From: Pseudomonadota bacterium
GTDB taxonomy: Bacteria > Pseudomonadota > Alphaproteobacteria > Rhizobiales > Xanthobacteraceae
Direction of reading: 5' to 3'
Length of the DNA stretch: 13,558 nt
Assembly (NCBI GenBank): GCA_023390955.1
Contig: JAEWBW010000592.1
Location: 1-13,558, forward strand
Positions 1 to 8,195 of the stretch are shown piece by piece. A program made the position numbers and the translations under genes. The number at the start of each line of letters is the position of its first letter. The stretch's first letter is position 1. Under the pieces are notes generated by a model, which worked only from the letters and a program-made list of their open reading frames with translations, was not told where the DNA came from and did no database searches.

Positions 1-1542
1 GACGTCGCCGATTACGAGGATTATGCGGGCCGCGTGAAGGGGCAGAAATTCTCCGATGCCGTCGTGCTCGGCATGGGCGGATCGAGCTTAGGGCCCGAGG
101 TGCTCGCCGAGACGTTTGCGCGCAAGCCGGGCTTCCCGAAACTGCACGTGCTCGACTCCACCGATCCCGCCCAGGTGCGGGCGATGGAGGAGAAGATCGA
201 CATCGCGAAAACCGTGTTCATCGTGTCCAGCAAGTCCGGCGGCACCACCGAGCCGAACGCGATGAAGGATTATTTCTACGCGCGCGTCGCCAAGGCGGTC
301 GGCCCGTCTGTTGTCACCGGCCACCGCTTCATCGCGGTGACCGACCCCGGTTCATCGCTGGAGAAGGCAGCGAAGAAGCTGCACTATGCCCGCATCTTCT
401 ACGGCGAGCCGTCGATCGGCGGCCGCTATTCGGTGCTGTCGCCGTTCGGCCTGGTGCCGGCCGCGACCGCCGGCATCGACGTCAAGAGCTTCGTCGGTCA
501 CGCGCTCGCCATGGTCCGCTCCTGCGGGCCGGACGTGCCGCCGCAGGAAAATCCCGGCGTGCAGCTCGGCCTTGCCATGGGGCTTGCCGGGCTCGAAGGC
601 CGCGACAAGGTGACGATCTTCGCCTCGAAGAAGATCGCCGATTTCGGCGCCTGGGCCGAGCAGCTGATCGCGGAATCGACCGGCAAGGACGGCAAGGGCC
701 TGATCCCGATCGCAGGCGAACCGCTGAACGACCAGAGCGTCTACGGCAACGACCGCTTCTTCATCGACATCCGCACCGAAGGCGAGGCCGACCCGGTCCA
801 TGACGGGCAACTCGCCGCGCTCGAGCGGGCCGGCCATCCCGTGGTGCGCATCCTCATGAAGTCGATCGAGCATCTCGGCCAGGAGTTCTTCCGCTTCGAG
901 ATGGCGACCGCGGTTGCAGGCTCGATCCTCGGCATCAACCCGTTCGATCAGCCGGACGTCGAGGCCGCCAAGATCAAGACCCGCGAGCTCACCTCGGCGT
1001 TCGAGAAGACCGGCGCGCTGCCGAATGAGCGTCCCGTCGCCAGCACGGCCGACGCCGATCTCTACACCGACGAGAGCAATGCCGCCGCACTCCGCGCCGC
1101 CGGCGCGGACGGCGATCTCGCCTCCTGGCTGAAGGCGCATCTCGCCCGCTCGGAGAGCGGCGATTATGTCGCCCTGCTCGGCTACATCGCGCGCGACAAG
1201 GCCACCATCGGCGCGCTGCAGAAGATGCGGGTCGCGGTGCTCGAGAAGCGGCATGTGGCGACCGCCGCCGAATTCGGGCCGCGCTTCCTGCATTCGACCG
1301 GACAGGCCTACAAAGGCGGGCCCGACAGCGGCGTGTTCATCCAGATCACCACCGACGACGCCAAGGACCTTGCGGTGCCGGGCCAGAAGGCGAGCTTTGG
1401 CGTGATCAAGGCGGCGCAGGCGCGCGGCGACTTCGACGTGCTCACCGAGCGCGGACGACGCGCGCTTCGCGTGCACCTGAAGGGCGGCCTGAAGAAGGGC
1501 CTCGCCGCGCTCGACGCCGCGCTCACTGAAGCTCTGAACTGA
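1..1542 (+). CDS. Glucose-6-phosphate isomerase half of a probable transaldolase/phosphoglucose isomerase fusion (5' partial)
   Basis: This protein interconverts glucose 6-phosphate and fructose 6-phosphate in the cytoplasm. The frame is open from base 1 with no start of its own, so the gene begins upstream; the GTG at 34 is internal. Counting from base 1, visible motifs are MGGSSLGPEV (residues 25-34), a SIS phosphosugar-binding motif SSKSGGTTE (76-84), GGRYS (140-144), ESTGKDGKG with a likely catalytic Glu225, and LHSTGQAYKGG with His431 and Lys438 near the C-terminus. This C-terminal layout is typical of the isomerase domain in fused Tal-Pgi proteins of about 950 residues found in Bradyrhizobium, Rhodopseudomonas and acetic acid bacteria. 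The fusion is inferred, because the transaldolase half lies outside the window. The stop lies 14 bases before gnd, so it is the first visible gene of a sugar phosphate operon. The isomerase assignment is firm; the fusion is likely. Confidence 0.9.
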   Translation, partial: DVADYEDYAGRVKGQKFSDAVVLGMGGSSLGPEVLAETFARKPGFPKLHVLDSTDPAQVRAMEEKIDIAKTVFIVSSKSGGTTEPNAMKDYFYARVAKAVGPSVVTGHRFIAVTDPGSSLEKAAKKLHYARIFYGEPSIGGRYSVLSPFGLVPAATAGIDVKSFVGHALAMVRSCGPDVPPQENPGVQLGLAMGLAGLEGRDKVTIFASKKIADFGAWAEQLIAESTGKDGKGLIPIAGEPLNDQSVYGNDRFFIDIRTEGEADPVHDGQLAALERAGHPVVRILMKSIEHLGQEFFRFEMATAVAGSILGINPFDQPDVEAAKIKTRELTSAFEKTGALPNERPVASTADADLYTDESNAAALRAAGADGDLASWLKAHLARSESGDYVALLGYIARDKATIGALQKMRVAVLEKRHVATAAEFGPRFLHSTGQAYKGGPDSGVFIQITTDDAKDLAVPGQKASFGVIKAAQARGDFDVLTERGRRALRVHLKGGLKKGLAALDAALTEALN

Positions 1543-1556
1543 AGGGAATAGCTCAG

Positions 1557-2540
1557 ATGCAGCTCGGCATGATCGGCCTCGGCCGGATGGGCGGCAACAT
1601 TGTCCGCCGGCTGATGCGGAACGGCCATACGGCCGTGGTCTACGACAAGGACGCCAAGGCCGTCGCCGGCCTTGCCGGCGAAGGCGCACAAGGCGCGAAC
1701 ACGCTGGAAGAGTTCGTCGCAAAGCTGGAGAAGCCGCGCACCGCCTGGGTGATGCTGCCTGCGGGGCGCATCACCGAGACCACGATCGAGACCATCGCCA
1801 AGGTGATGGAGCCCGGCGACGTCATCATCGACGGCGGCAACACCTTCTGGCAGGACGACGTCCGCCGGGGCAAGGCGCTGAAGGAGCGTGGCATCCACTA
1901 TGTCGATGTCGGCACGTCAGGCGGCGTCTGGGGTATCGAGCGCGGCTACTGCATGATGATCGGCGGCGACAAGCAGGTGGTCGACCGGCTCGACCCGATC
2001 TTCGCCGCGCTTGCGCCTGGTGCGGGTGACATTCCGCGCACCGAGGGACGCGACGGGCGCGATCCCCGCATCGAGCAGGGCTATATCCATGCGGGGCCCG
2101 TCGGGGCCGGGCATTTCGTCAAGATGATCCACAACGGTATCGAATACGGCCTGATGCAGGCCTATGCCGAGGGCTTCGATATTCTCAAGAACGCCAACAT
2201 CGACGCGCTGCCGGCCGATCATCGCTTCGACTTCGATCTCGCCGACATCGCCGAAGTGTGGCGGCGCGGCAGCGTAATCCCATCATGGCTGCTCGACCTC
2301 ACCTCCACTGCGCTCGCCGACAGTCCGCAGCTGTCGGAATATTCCGGCTTCGTGGAAGATTCCGGCGAGGGCCGCTGGACCGTGAATGCCGCGATCGACG
2401 AGGCTGTGCCGGCCGAAGTCTTGACCGCGGCGCTCTACACACGTTTCCGTTCCCGGCAGGAACACACCTTCGCCGAAAAAATTCTCTCTGCGATGCGCGC
2501 GGGCTTCGGTGGCCACAAGGAGCCGAAATCCGGGAAATGA
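1557..2540 (+). CDS. gnd: 6-phosphogluconate dehydrogenase, decarboxylating, short type
   Basis: It oxidatively decarboxylates 6-phosphogluconate to ribulose 5-phosphate with production of NAD(P)H. The 327-residue protein has an N-terminal Rossmann fold with GLGRMG (residues 7-12), the substrate motif GTSGGVWG (119-126), and the catalytic segment FVKMIHNGIEYG with Lys189, His192 and Asn193. It ends in a short all-alpha domain with a RQEHTFAEK motif. The length fits the short GntZ-like class (about 300-330 residues) rather than the 470-residue E. coli type; the short class is often NAD-preferring, but the cofactor is not settled here. ATG 1557 is preceded by AGGGAA at 1543-1548, a well-placed ribosome binding site. 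It sits 14 bases after the isomerase gene and 17 before zwf, so it is surely in the same operon. Confidence 0.94.
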   Translation: MQLGMIGLGRMGGNIVRRLMRNGHTAVVYDKDAKAVAGLAGEGAQGANTLEEFVAKLEKPRTAWVMLPAGRITETTIETIAKVMEPGDVIIDGGNTFWQDDVRRGKALKERGIHYVDVGTSGGVWGIERGYCMMIGGDKQVVDRLDPIFAALAPGAGDIPRTEGRDGRDPRIEQGYIHAGPVGAGHFVKMIHNGIEYGLMQAYAEGFDILKNANIDALPADHRFDFDLADIAEVWRRGSVIPSWLLDLTSTALADSPQLSEYSGFVEDSGEGRWTVNAAIDEAVPAEVLTAALYTRFRSRQEHTFAEKILSAMRAGFGGHKEPKSGK

Positions 2541-2557
2541 AGCAAGGCCAGTAATTC

Positions 2558-4069
2558 GTGACAAAAGACCCGCAGCCGCAGCGCAAGCCGGAAAATTGCG
2601 CTTTCGTCATCTTCGGCGCGACCGGCGATCTCACCCATCGCCTCGTGCTGCCGTCGCTCTACAATCTCGCCGCCGAGCACCTGCTGCCGGAGAAATTCTG
2701 CGTCGTCGGCGTGGCCCGCAAGGCCCAGTCGGACGACGAGTTGCGCGACAGCCTGCTGAAGGGGCTGCGCCAGTTCGCGACCCGCCCCGTGGACGACGAC
2801 ATCGCCACGCGGCTGCTGCAATGCGTGACCTTCGTCGAGGCCGATCCGAAGGATCCGCCGTCGTTCGATCGCCTGCGCGAGCATCTGGACTCGCTGGAAT
2901 GCGCACAAGGCACCGGCGGCAATCGCCTGTTCTATCTCGCAACCCCACCGGCCGCGTTCGCGCCAACGGCGCGTGAGCTTGGCCGCACCGGGCTGATGAA
3001 GGAGAACGGCGCCTGGCGGCGGCTGGTGGTCGAAAAGCCATTCGGCACCGACCTCGCATCGGCCAAGGCGCTGAATGCCGAACTTTTGAAGATCATGGAC
3101 GAGCACCAGATCTACCGGATCGATCACTATCTCGGGAAGGAGACGGTGCAGAACATCCTGGTGCTGCGTTTCGCCAACGGCATGTTCGAGCCGATCTGGA
3201 ATCGCAACCATATCGATCACATCCAGATCACGGTGGAGGAGAAGCTCGGCGTCGGTCATCGCGGCGGATTCTACGATGCGACCGGCGCGCTGCGCGACAT
3301 GGTGCCGAACCATCTGTTCCAGCTGATGTCGCTGGTGGCGATGGAGCCGCCGGCGCGGTTCGACGCGCATTCCGTGCGCTCCGAGAAGGCCGACGTGCTC
3401 ACCTCGATCCAGCAGCCGAGCCGGGAGGAAGCGCTGAGGAATTCGGTCCGCGCGCAATATCTCGCGGGCCGCATCGGCGACGACGAGCTGCCGGACTATC
3501 GCAAGACCGATGACGTCAAGCCCGGCAGCACCACCGAAACCTTCGTCGCGCTGAAGCTGATGATCGACAATTGGCGCTGGGCCGGCGTGCCGTTCTACCT
3601 GCGCACCGGCAAGGCGCTGGGCCACAAGCGCACCGAAGTCGCGATCAAGTTCAAGCAGGCGCCGCTGTCGATGTTCTCGGGCACCGATATCGACCGCCTG
3701 TCGCAGAATTTTCTCACCATCGGCATCGCGCCGACCGAAACCATCGAGCTGCAATTCAACGCAAAAATTCCGGGGCCGAGCATCACCATCGACGGCGTCG
3801 AGATGAAGTTCAAATACGGCGACTATTTCCGTGCTGATCCCTCGACCGGCTACGAGACTCTGATCTACGACTGCATGATCGGCGACAACATCCTGTTCCA
3901 GCGTGCCGACGGCGTCGAGGCCGGGTGGCAGGCGGTGCAGCCCTTCATCGACGCCTGGAAGAGTGCAGGCACCAACGGCATCGAGACCTATGAGGCCGGC
4001 AGCGACGGCCCGGCCTGCGCCGACGAGCTGCTCAAGCGCGACGGGCGCAGCTGGCGGAAGTTCTCCTGA
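2558..4069 (+). CDS. zwf: Glucose-6-phosphate 1-dehydrogenase
   Basis: It oxidises glucose 6-phosphate to 6-phosphogluconolactone, the entry step of the oxidative pentose phosphate and Entner-Doudoroff routes, and normally makes NADPH. The 503-residue length is standard. Visible features are the nucleotide-binding motif GATGDLTHR (residues 20-28), the active-site signature RIDHYLGKE (187-195, with His190 and Lys194), and the catalytic base His252 in MVPNHLFQ. The residue after Arg28 is Leu rather than the Lys common in other Zwf proteins, which could bear on cofactor choice. The start is GTG 2558 with an AAGCAAGG ribosome binding site about 10 bases upstream. Its TGA shares one base with the pgl ATG (TGATG), suggesting translational coupling. 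Confidence 0.96.
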   Translation: MTKDPQPQRKPENCAFVIFGATGDLTHRLVLPSLYNLAAEHLLPEKFCVVGVARKAQSDDELRDSLLKGLRQFATRPVDDDIATRLLQCVTFVEADPKDPPSFDRLREHLDSLECAQGTGGNRLFYLATPPAAFAPTARELGRTGLMKENGAWRRLVVEKPFGTDLASAKALNAELLKIMDEHQIYRIDHYLGKETVQNILVLRFANGMFEPIWNRNHIDHIQITVEEKLGVGHRGGFYDATGALRDMVPNHLFQLMSLVAMEPPARFDAHSVRSEKADVLTSIQQPSREEALRNSVRAQYLAGRIGDDELPDYRKTDDVKPGSTTETFVALKLMIDNWRWAGVPFYLRTGKALGHKRTEVAIKFKQAPLSMFSGTDIDRLSQNFLTIGIAPTETIELQFNAKIPGPSITIDGVEMKFKYGDYFRADPSTGYETLIYDCMIGDNILFQRADGVEAGWQAVQPFIDAWKSAGTNGIETYEAGSDGPACADELLKRDGRSWRKFS

Positions 4070-4815
4070 TGGCGGCCGGCCAGCCGGGGCTGATCGTCGC
4101 CTCTGATGCCGAAGCGCTCGCCCATACCGCAGCGGAACGGGTGATGGCGCGGATCGCGGCCAATTCCGGCCGCATCGCGATCTGCCTAACCGGCGGCTCC
4201 AGCCCGAAGAAGCTCTACCAGTTGCTGGGAAGCGATGCCTGGCGCGGCCAGATCCCATGGGACCGCGTGCACTGGTTCATCGGCGACGAACGTTTCGTGC
4301 CGGTGAGCGATCCGCTCAACAATATGAGCGTTGCGCGCACGGTGTTTCTGAACCGCAACGCACCGCCGGAGAACATCCATCCGATCCCGACGGCGAGTGG
4401 CGACCCTGATGAGAGTGCAAAAATCTATGCGCGCGAGCTGCAATCGTTCTACGGCGCCGAGCGGCTCGATCCCGCAAGACCGCTGTTCGATCTGGTGTTG
4501 ATGGGCGCCGGCCCGGATGGTCACACCGCTTCGCTGTTTCCCGGCTATCCCGCCGTCGAGGAGACTGGGCGCTGGGTGGTCGGCGTCCCCAAGGCCAATG
4601 TCGCGCCCTTCGTGCCGCGCGTCTCGCTCACCCTGCCCGCGCTGGCCTCCTGCCGCGAAATGCTGTTCGAGATCGCCGGCCACGACAAGCAGCCGATCTT
4701 GACGCGCCTCCTCAATGGCGAGAACCTGCCGGCTGTGCGCGCGCGCTCGAATGGCGAGACCGTCTGGCTGGTCGACCAGGCCGCGCTACCGGAGGGGTTT
4801 CGTGGCGGGCGCTGA
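4069..4815 (+). CDS. pgl: 6-phosphogluconolactonase
   Basis: It hydrolyses 6-phosphogluconolactone, the Zwf product, to 6-phosphogluconate. The 248-residue protein belongs to the glucosamine-6-phosphate isomerase/lactonase fold (DevB type). It carries the phosphate-binding TGGSSP (residues 41-46), GDER (72-75), and the catalytic motif GAGPDGHTASLF (146-157, His152). The start ATG overlaps the zwf stop by one base, with GGAAG at 4056-4060 as the ribosome binding site inside zwf. The 3' end overlaps gntK by 14 bases. The length and complete motifs indicate an intact enzyme in the same operon as zwf and gnd. Confidence 0.95.
   Translation: MAAGQPGLIVASDAEALAHTAAERVMARIAANSGRIAICLTGGSSPKKLYQLLGSDAWRGQIPWDRVHWFIGDERFVPVSDPLNNMSVARTVFLNRNAPPENIHPIPTASGDPDESAKIYARELQSFYGAERLDPARPLFDLVLMGAGPDGHTASLFPGYPAVEETGRWVVGVPKANVAPFVPRVSLTLPALASCREMLFEIAGHDKQPILTRLLNGENLPAVRARSNGETVWLVDQAALPEGFRGGR
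4791..4795 (+). promoter_or_regulatory. Ribosome binding site setting the gntK start
   Basis: GGAGG lies inside the 3' end of pgl, six bases before GTG 4802. It is the strongest Shine-Dalgarno match near this junction and picks GTG 4802 over the upstream in-frame start at 4715, which would give a long unconserved N-terminal extension. Confidence 0.75.
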
Positions 4816-5329
4816 AGCACCATGTGCGTTGATCGTGATGGGCGTATCGGGTTCGGGCAAGAGCACGGTCGCCAAGGCGCTCGGTGAGAAACTTGGCTGG
4901 CGCTTCGAGGATGGCGACGGCTTTCATCCCAGGAGCAATGTCGACAAGATGGCCGCCGGCCATCCGCTGACCGACGAGGACCGCTGGCCCTGGCTCAACG
5001 CCATCGCCGACGAGATCGGGCGGGTCTGCGAAGCGGGCGGGCATGTCATCATCGCCTGCTCGGCGCTGAAGCACAGCTATCGCGACGTGCTGCTGCGCGG
5101 ACGCGGCGACGTGCGCTTCGTGTTCCTGAAGGGAACCCAGCAGTTGATCGCGGACCGGCTCGGCCGGCGCAAGGGCCATTTCATGCCGCCGGAACTGCTG
5201 ACCAGCCAATTCAAGACACTTGAAGCGCCGGATGCGAGCGAACATGTGATCACGGTCTCGATCGACGATTCCGTCGAGGCGATCGTGGAGAACATCGTGC
5301 AGCAGTTGAAGCGCAAGGCCGCATCATGA
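4802..5329 (+). CDS. gntK: Gluconokinase
   Basis: It phosphorylates gluconate with ATP to 6-phosphogluconate, feeding the Gnd and Entner-Doudoroff steps. From GTG 4802 the protein is 175 residues, the usual GntK length. It shows a Walker A P-loop GVSGSGKST (residues 14-22), the substrate motif DGDGFHP (37-43), DEDRWPWL (58-65) and the ACSALKHSYRD segment (85-95), all characteristic of the family. The frame stays open upstream to 4715, but that extension only overlaps pgl and has no family counterpart; the ribosome binding site at 4791-4795 supports the GTG. The gene overlaps pgl by 14 bases and the HAD gene by 4 (ATGA), so translation is probably coupled through the three genes. Confidence 0.94.
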   Translation: MAGAEAPCALIVMGVSGSGKSTVAKALGEKLGWRFEDGDGFHPRSNVDKMAAGHPLTDEDRWPWLNAIADEIGRVCEAGGHVIIACSALKHSYRDVLLRGRGDVRFVFLKGTQQLIADRLGRRKGHFMPPELLTSQFKTLEAPDASEHVITVSIDDSVEAIVENIVQQLKRKAAS

Positions 5330-6138
5330 TTCCGATCAAGCTCGTGGTCTCCGACGTCGACGGCACGCTGTTGACGAAGGACAAGGTTCTGACCGAGCGC
5401 GCCAGGGGCGCGGTGCAGCGCCTGCATCAGGCCGGCATGGGCTTCACCATCACCTCGAGCCGTCCCGCGATCGGCATGCGCTTCCTGATCGAGCCACTGG
5501 CGATCACCCTCCCCGTCGGCCCGTTCAACGGCTCCTCCATCATCGATCCCCAGATGAAGCCGGTTGAGCAGCATCTGATCCCGGAGGCCGCGACGATCCG
5601 CAGCCTCGAGATCCTGGAAAAATTCGGCGCAGACATCTGGATCTTCACCAATGACGAATGGCTGATCCGCAATCCCGACGGTCAATATGTCGCCCACGAG
5701 CAGCGCACCATCCGCTCCGATCCGACCGTCGTGACTGACTTCGCGCCGTATCTGAAGCGCGCCTGCAAGATCGTCGGCGCCAGCGCCGACGCGGCGGGTC
5801 TGGCGGCCTGCGAGAAGACGATGCAGGAGGCGCTGGGCGCCAGCGCGCACGCGGTGCGCTCGCAGACCTACTATCTCGACATCACGCCGCCAAACGTCAG
5901 CAAGGGCACGTTCGTGCAGGCGATGGCAAAGCGGCTCGACATTTCGACCGATGCGGTCGCGACCATCGGCGACATGCAGAATGACCTGGCGATGTTCCGC
6001 GTCAGCGGTATGTCCTTTGCCATGGGCAACGCCTCCGACGACGTCAAGGCACAGGCCACCCACGTCACCGCCAGCAATGAGCAGGACGGCTTCGCCGTGG
6101 CGATGGACGTGATTTTGAAGGGAAATGGCGCCGGTTAG
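5326..6138 (+). CDS. Cof-type HAD-IIB family hydrolase (probable sugar phosphatase)
   Basis: This is a haloacid dehalogenase superfamily phosphatase of the Cof/YidA group, 270 residues. All four HAD motifs are present: SDVDGTLL with nucleophile Asp10 and acid/base Asp12, motif II TSSRP around Ser44, Lys193 in NVSKGTF, and GDMQND (215-220) with metal-binding Asp216 and Asp220. A C2-type cap fills residues of roughly 85-185, as usual for HAD-IIB. Family members dephosphorylate sugar phosphates and related small molecules, often broadly. The start ATG overlaps the gntK stop by four bases (ATGA), so it is the last gene of the operon and probably acts on one of its intermediates. The substrate is unknown. 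No export signal is seen, so it should be cytoplasmic. Confidence 0.88.
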   Translation: MIPIKLVVSDVDGTLLTKDKVLTERARGAVQRLHQAGMGFTITSSRPAIGMRFLIEPLAITLPVGPFNGSSIIDPQMKPVEQHLIPEAATIRSLEILEKFGADIWIFTNDEWLIRNPDGQYVAHEQRTIRSDPTVVTDFAPYLKRACKIVGASADAAGLAACEKTMQEALGASAHAVRSQTYYLDITPPNVSKGTFVQAMAKRLDISTDAVATIGDMQNDLAMFRVSGMSFAMGNASDDVKAQATHVTASNEQDGFAVAMDVILKGNGAG

Positions 6139-6175
6139 CGCCGCTCGACTGAACCGTGAGCCGCGCATTGTTGCG

Positions 6176-6237
6176 CCCTCTCCCCTTGCGGGAGAGGGCA
6201 GCCCCGCAGGAAGCCAAGATCCCACTTGGGTGAGGGG
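6176..6237 (-). repeat. Palindromic intergenic repeat, copy 1 (reverse orientation)
   Basis: It contains a perfect nine-base-pair hairpin, CCCTCTCCC (6176-6184) with GGGAGAGGG (6190-6198), followed by a tail ending GGGTGAGGGG (6228-6237). Read on the minus strand it is CCCCTCACCC, spacer, then the CTCCC/GGGAG hairpin, the same plan as copy 2 at 6282-6328. Dispersed elements of this style are common between genes in Rhizobiales. Confidence 0.8.
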
Positions 6238-6251
6238 TCTGTCTCTGCAGG

Positions 6252-6276
6252 CTCCGTGAGCATTTGCTAAGCGGAG
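6252..6276. repeat. Central hairpin between the two repeat copies
   Basis: CTCCG (6252-6256) pairs with CGGAG (6272-6276), and inside it AGCA (6259-6262) pairs with TGCT (6265-6268). It lies at the centre of the larger inverted arrangement made by the two flanking repeat copies. Confidence 0.55.
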
Positions 6277-6281
6277 AGATA

Positions 6282-6328
6282 CCCCTCATCCGGCGCTTCG
6301 CGCCACCTTCTCCCACAAGGGGAGAAGG
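6282..6328 (+). repeat. Palindromic intergenic repeat, copy 2 (forward orientation)
   Basis: The element reads CCCCTCATCC (6282-6291), then a small hairpin GGCGC-TTC-GCGCC (6292-6304), then a nine-base-pair hairpin CCTTCTCCC (6306-6314) with GGGAGAAGG (6320-6328). Its head is the inverted counterpart of GGGTGAGGGGT at 6228-6238, so the two copies can fold into one long structure. Confidence 0.8.
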
Positions 6329-6341
6329 GAAGAAGAGGCAG

Positions 6342-8141
6342 CTATTTCGACCGCTGCACGGCCGGCTTCTCGCTTTCCTTGCGCGCTGCGGACAGGTTCT
6401 GCGCGGTGTTGATCAGCGCGATGTGGGTCAGCGCCTGCGGGAAGTTTCCGGTCTGGCGGCGCGCTTCGGAATCATACTCTTCGGCCAACAGCCCCACGTC
6501 ATTGGCGATGCCGACCACGCGATCGAGCAGCACCTGCGCCTTGTCGAGATCACCCGCCAGCACATGGGCGTCGGCGAGCCACAGCGTGCAGGCCAGGAAG
6601 GCACCCTCGATCGGTTGCGTCTCATCGGTGATTTCGCGGGGATCATGGCGCAGCACAAAGCCGTCGCGCATCAGGCCGTTCTCGATGGCCGCGATCGTGC
6701 CGCGCATGCGGGGGTCCTCCGGCGGCAGGAAGCCGACACCCGGCAGCAGCAGCAGGCTGGCGTCGAGCACATCAGCGCCGTAGGATTCGACGAAGGAATT
6801 CATCCCGGCGTCGAAGCCCTTCTGGCAGACCTCGCGATGGATGGTGTCGCGCAAGACGCGCCAATGCGCGAGTGGGGCCTTGAAGCCAAACGCCTCCGCG
6901 CTCTTGATGCCGCGATCGAACGCGACCCAGGTCATCACCTTGGAGAAGACGTAGTGCTTTGCGTCGCCGCGACGCTCCCAGATGCCGTGGTCGGGCTGGT
7001 CCCAGACTTCGGCCAGATGCGTCAGCACGGCGCATTCCAGCGCCCAGCTCTCGTCGTCGAGCTTCAGCTTGGCCTTGCGCGACTGGTGGAAGGCGTCGAT
7101 CAACTCGCCATAGACGTCGAGCTGCAGCTGGGCGTGGGCGGCATTGCCGATGCGCACCGGCTTTGCGCCTTCATATCCGTCGAGCCACTCAGCCTCCCAT
7201 TCCAGCAGCCGGCGCTGGCCCCAGATGCCGTACATGATCTGCATGCGGTCCGGCGCGCCGGCGGCCGCGCGCAACAGCCAGCTGTGCCAGGCGGAAGCCT
7301 CTTCGGTGTAGCCGGAGTTCATCAGCGCAAGCAGCGTGAAGGTGGCATCGCGCAGCCAGCAGAAGCGGTAGTCCCAATTCCTGGCGCCGCCGAGTTTCTC
7401 CGGCAGTGACGTCGTGGGCGCGGCGACGATGCCTCCCGTAGGGCCAAATGTCAGCGCCTTCAGCGTGATCAGCGAGCGCATCACGAGGTCATGATAGTCG
7501 CCGTCAGGCTTGGCGCGGCTGGCCCACTCCATCCAGAAGGCCTCGGTTTCCTGCAGCGCGACTTCGGGATCGATCGGCTTTGGCGGCTCCAGATGGCCGG
7601 GCCCGTAGGTGAGCACGAACGGCACGGTCTCGCCGGCGTTCACCTCGAACTCGGCGACCGTCGTCAGATCCTCGCCTTTCGTCTCGACCGGCGTCCGCAG
7701 CACCGTCATGTCCTGGCCGGCGACCGCGAGCAGCGAACCATCCTCGCATCGGCGCACCCAGGGAATGTCGACGCCGAAGCCGAAGCGGATGACCAGCTGC
7801 ATCCGCATCCTGACGCTGCCCTTGATGCCGCGCACCAGACGTACGATGTCAGAGGCCTTGCCGCGCGGCGGCATGAAATCGACCAGGGCGACCTCGCCGC
7901 CCTCGGTCGCAAAGCGCGTCTCGAGGATCAAATTGTCGCCGAGATAGCGGCGCGAGATCTTCGCCTCATCCTTTGGCGCGATCAACCACCGGCCATTGGT
8001 CTCGTCGCCGAGGATCGCGCAAAAGCAGGCATCGGAATCGAAGGCCGGCCAGCACAGCCAGTCGATCGAGCCGTCGCGGCCGACGAGGGCCGCGGTCTCG
8101 CAATCGCCGATCAGGGCGTAGTCTTCGATCTTCTGTGCCAA
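6342..8141 (-). CDS. Glycoside hydrolase family 15 protein (glucoamylase- or trehalase-like)
   Basis: It probably releases glucose from alpha-glucosides: maltooligosaccharides or glucan ends, or trehalose, since GH15 includes both glucoamylases and bacterial/archaeal trehalases. The 599-residue protein opens with a beta-sandwich domain starting EDYALIGDCETAALVGRDG and continues into an (alpha/alpha)6 barrel from about residue 230, with WDYRFCWLRDA. The catalytic acid is likely Glu389 in GIWERR, and the base Glu554 or Glu555 in LLAEEYD followed by GNFPQAL. The start is TTG 8141: there is no ATG or GTG upstream before a stop at 8172-8174, and the conserved N-terminus begins only a few residues in. 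AGGCGGG at 8152-8158 is a fair ribosome binding site. No signal peptide is seen, so it acts in the cytoplasm. It follows malQ by 54 bases, likely one operon. Confidence 0.88.
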   Translation of the reverse strand: MAQKIEDYALIGDCETAALVGRDGSIDWLCWPAFDSDACFCAILGDETNGRWLIAPKDEAKISRRYLGDNLILETRFATEGGEVALVDFMPPRGKASDIVRLVRGIKGSVRMRMQLVIRFGFGVDIPWVRRCEDGSLLAVAGQDMTVLRTPVETKGEDLTTVAEFEVNAGETVPFVLTYGPGHLEPPKPIDPEVALQETEAFWMEWASRAKPDGDYHDLVMRSLITLKALTFGPTGGIVAAPTTSLPEKLGGARNWDYRFCWLRDATFTLLALMNSGYTEEASAWHSWLLRAAAGAPDRMQIMYGIWGQRRLLEWEAEWLDGYEGAKPVRIGNAAHAQLQLDVYGELIDAFHQSRKAKLKLDDESWALECAVLTHLAEVWDQPDHGIWERRGDAKHYVFSKVMTWVAFDRGIKSAEAFGFKAPLAHWRVLRDTIHREVCQKGFDAGMNSFVESYGADVLDASLLLLPGVGFLPPEDPRMRGTIAAIENGLMRDGFVLRHDPREITDETQPIEGAFLACTLWLADAHVLAGDLDKAQVLLDRVVGIANDVGLLAEEYDSEARRQTGNFPQALTHIALINTAQNLSAARKESEKPAVQRSK

Positions 8142-8195
8142 TCGCGTAGGACCCGCCTGATACGACCCAAGCTACTACAAGTTCAGAGTCCTGAT

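Larger units (their letters stand above)
6176..6328. terminator. Putative bidirectional terminator made by inverted repeat pair
   Basis: The 203-base gap between the convergent HAD (+) and GH15 (-) genes holds no plausible gene, only this run of three hairpins. Strong GC-rich stems at the 3' ends of two converging operons could end transcription in both directions. There is no clear U-tract, so termination is inferred from position and structure; the element may only be a mobile-type repeat that landed in a tolerated site. Confidence 0.4.

Noticed and set aside
352..1722. A 456-codon minus-strand open frame across the isomerase and gnd
   Set aside because: Same reason: GC-driven antisense frame over a strongly conserved coding region.
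2435..4258. A 607-codon minus-strand open frame across zwf and pgl
   Set aside because: It is a shadow of well-supported plus-strand genes, spans two of them, and has no family-like motifs.
4715..4801. An N-terminal extension of gntK from 4715
   Set aside because: It lies wholly within pgl, lacks family-like sequence, and a strong ribosome binding site supports GTG 4802.
6139..6341. A small gene or CRISPR array in the convergent gap
   Set aside because: The repeats are two inverted palindromic copies rather than regularly spaced direct repeats, and no short frame there has a start with a ribosome binding site.
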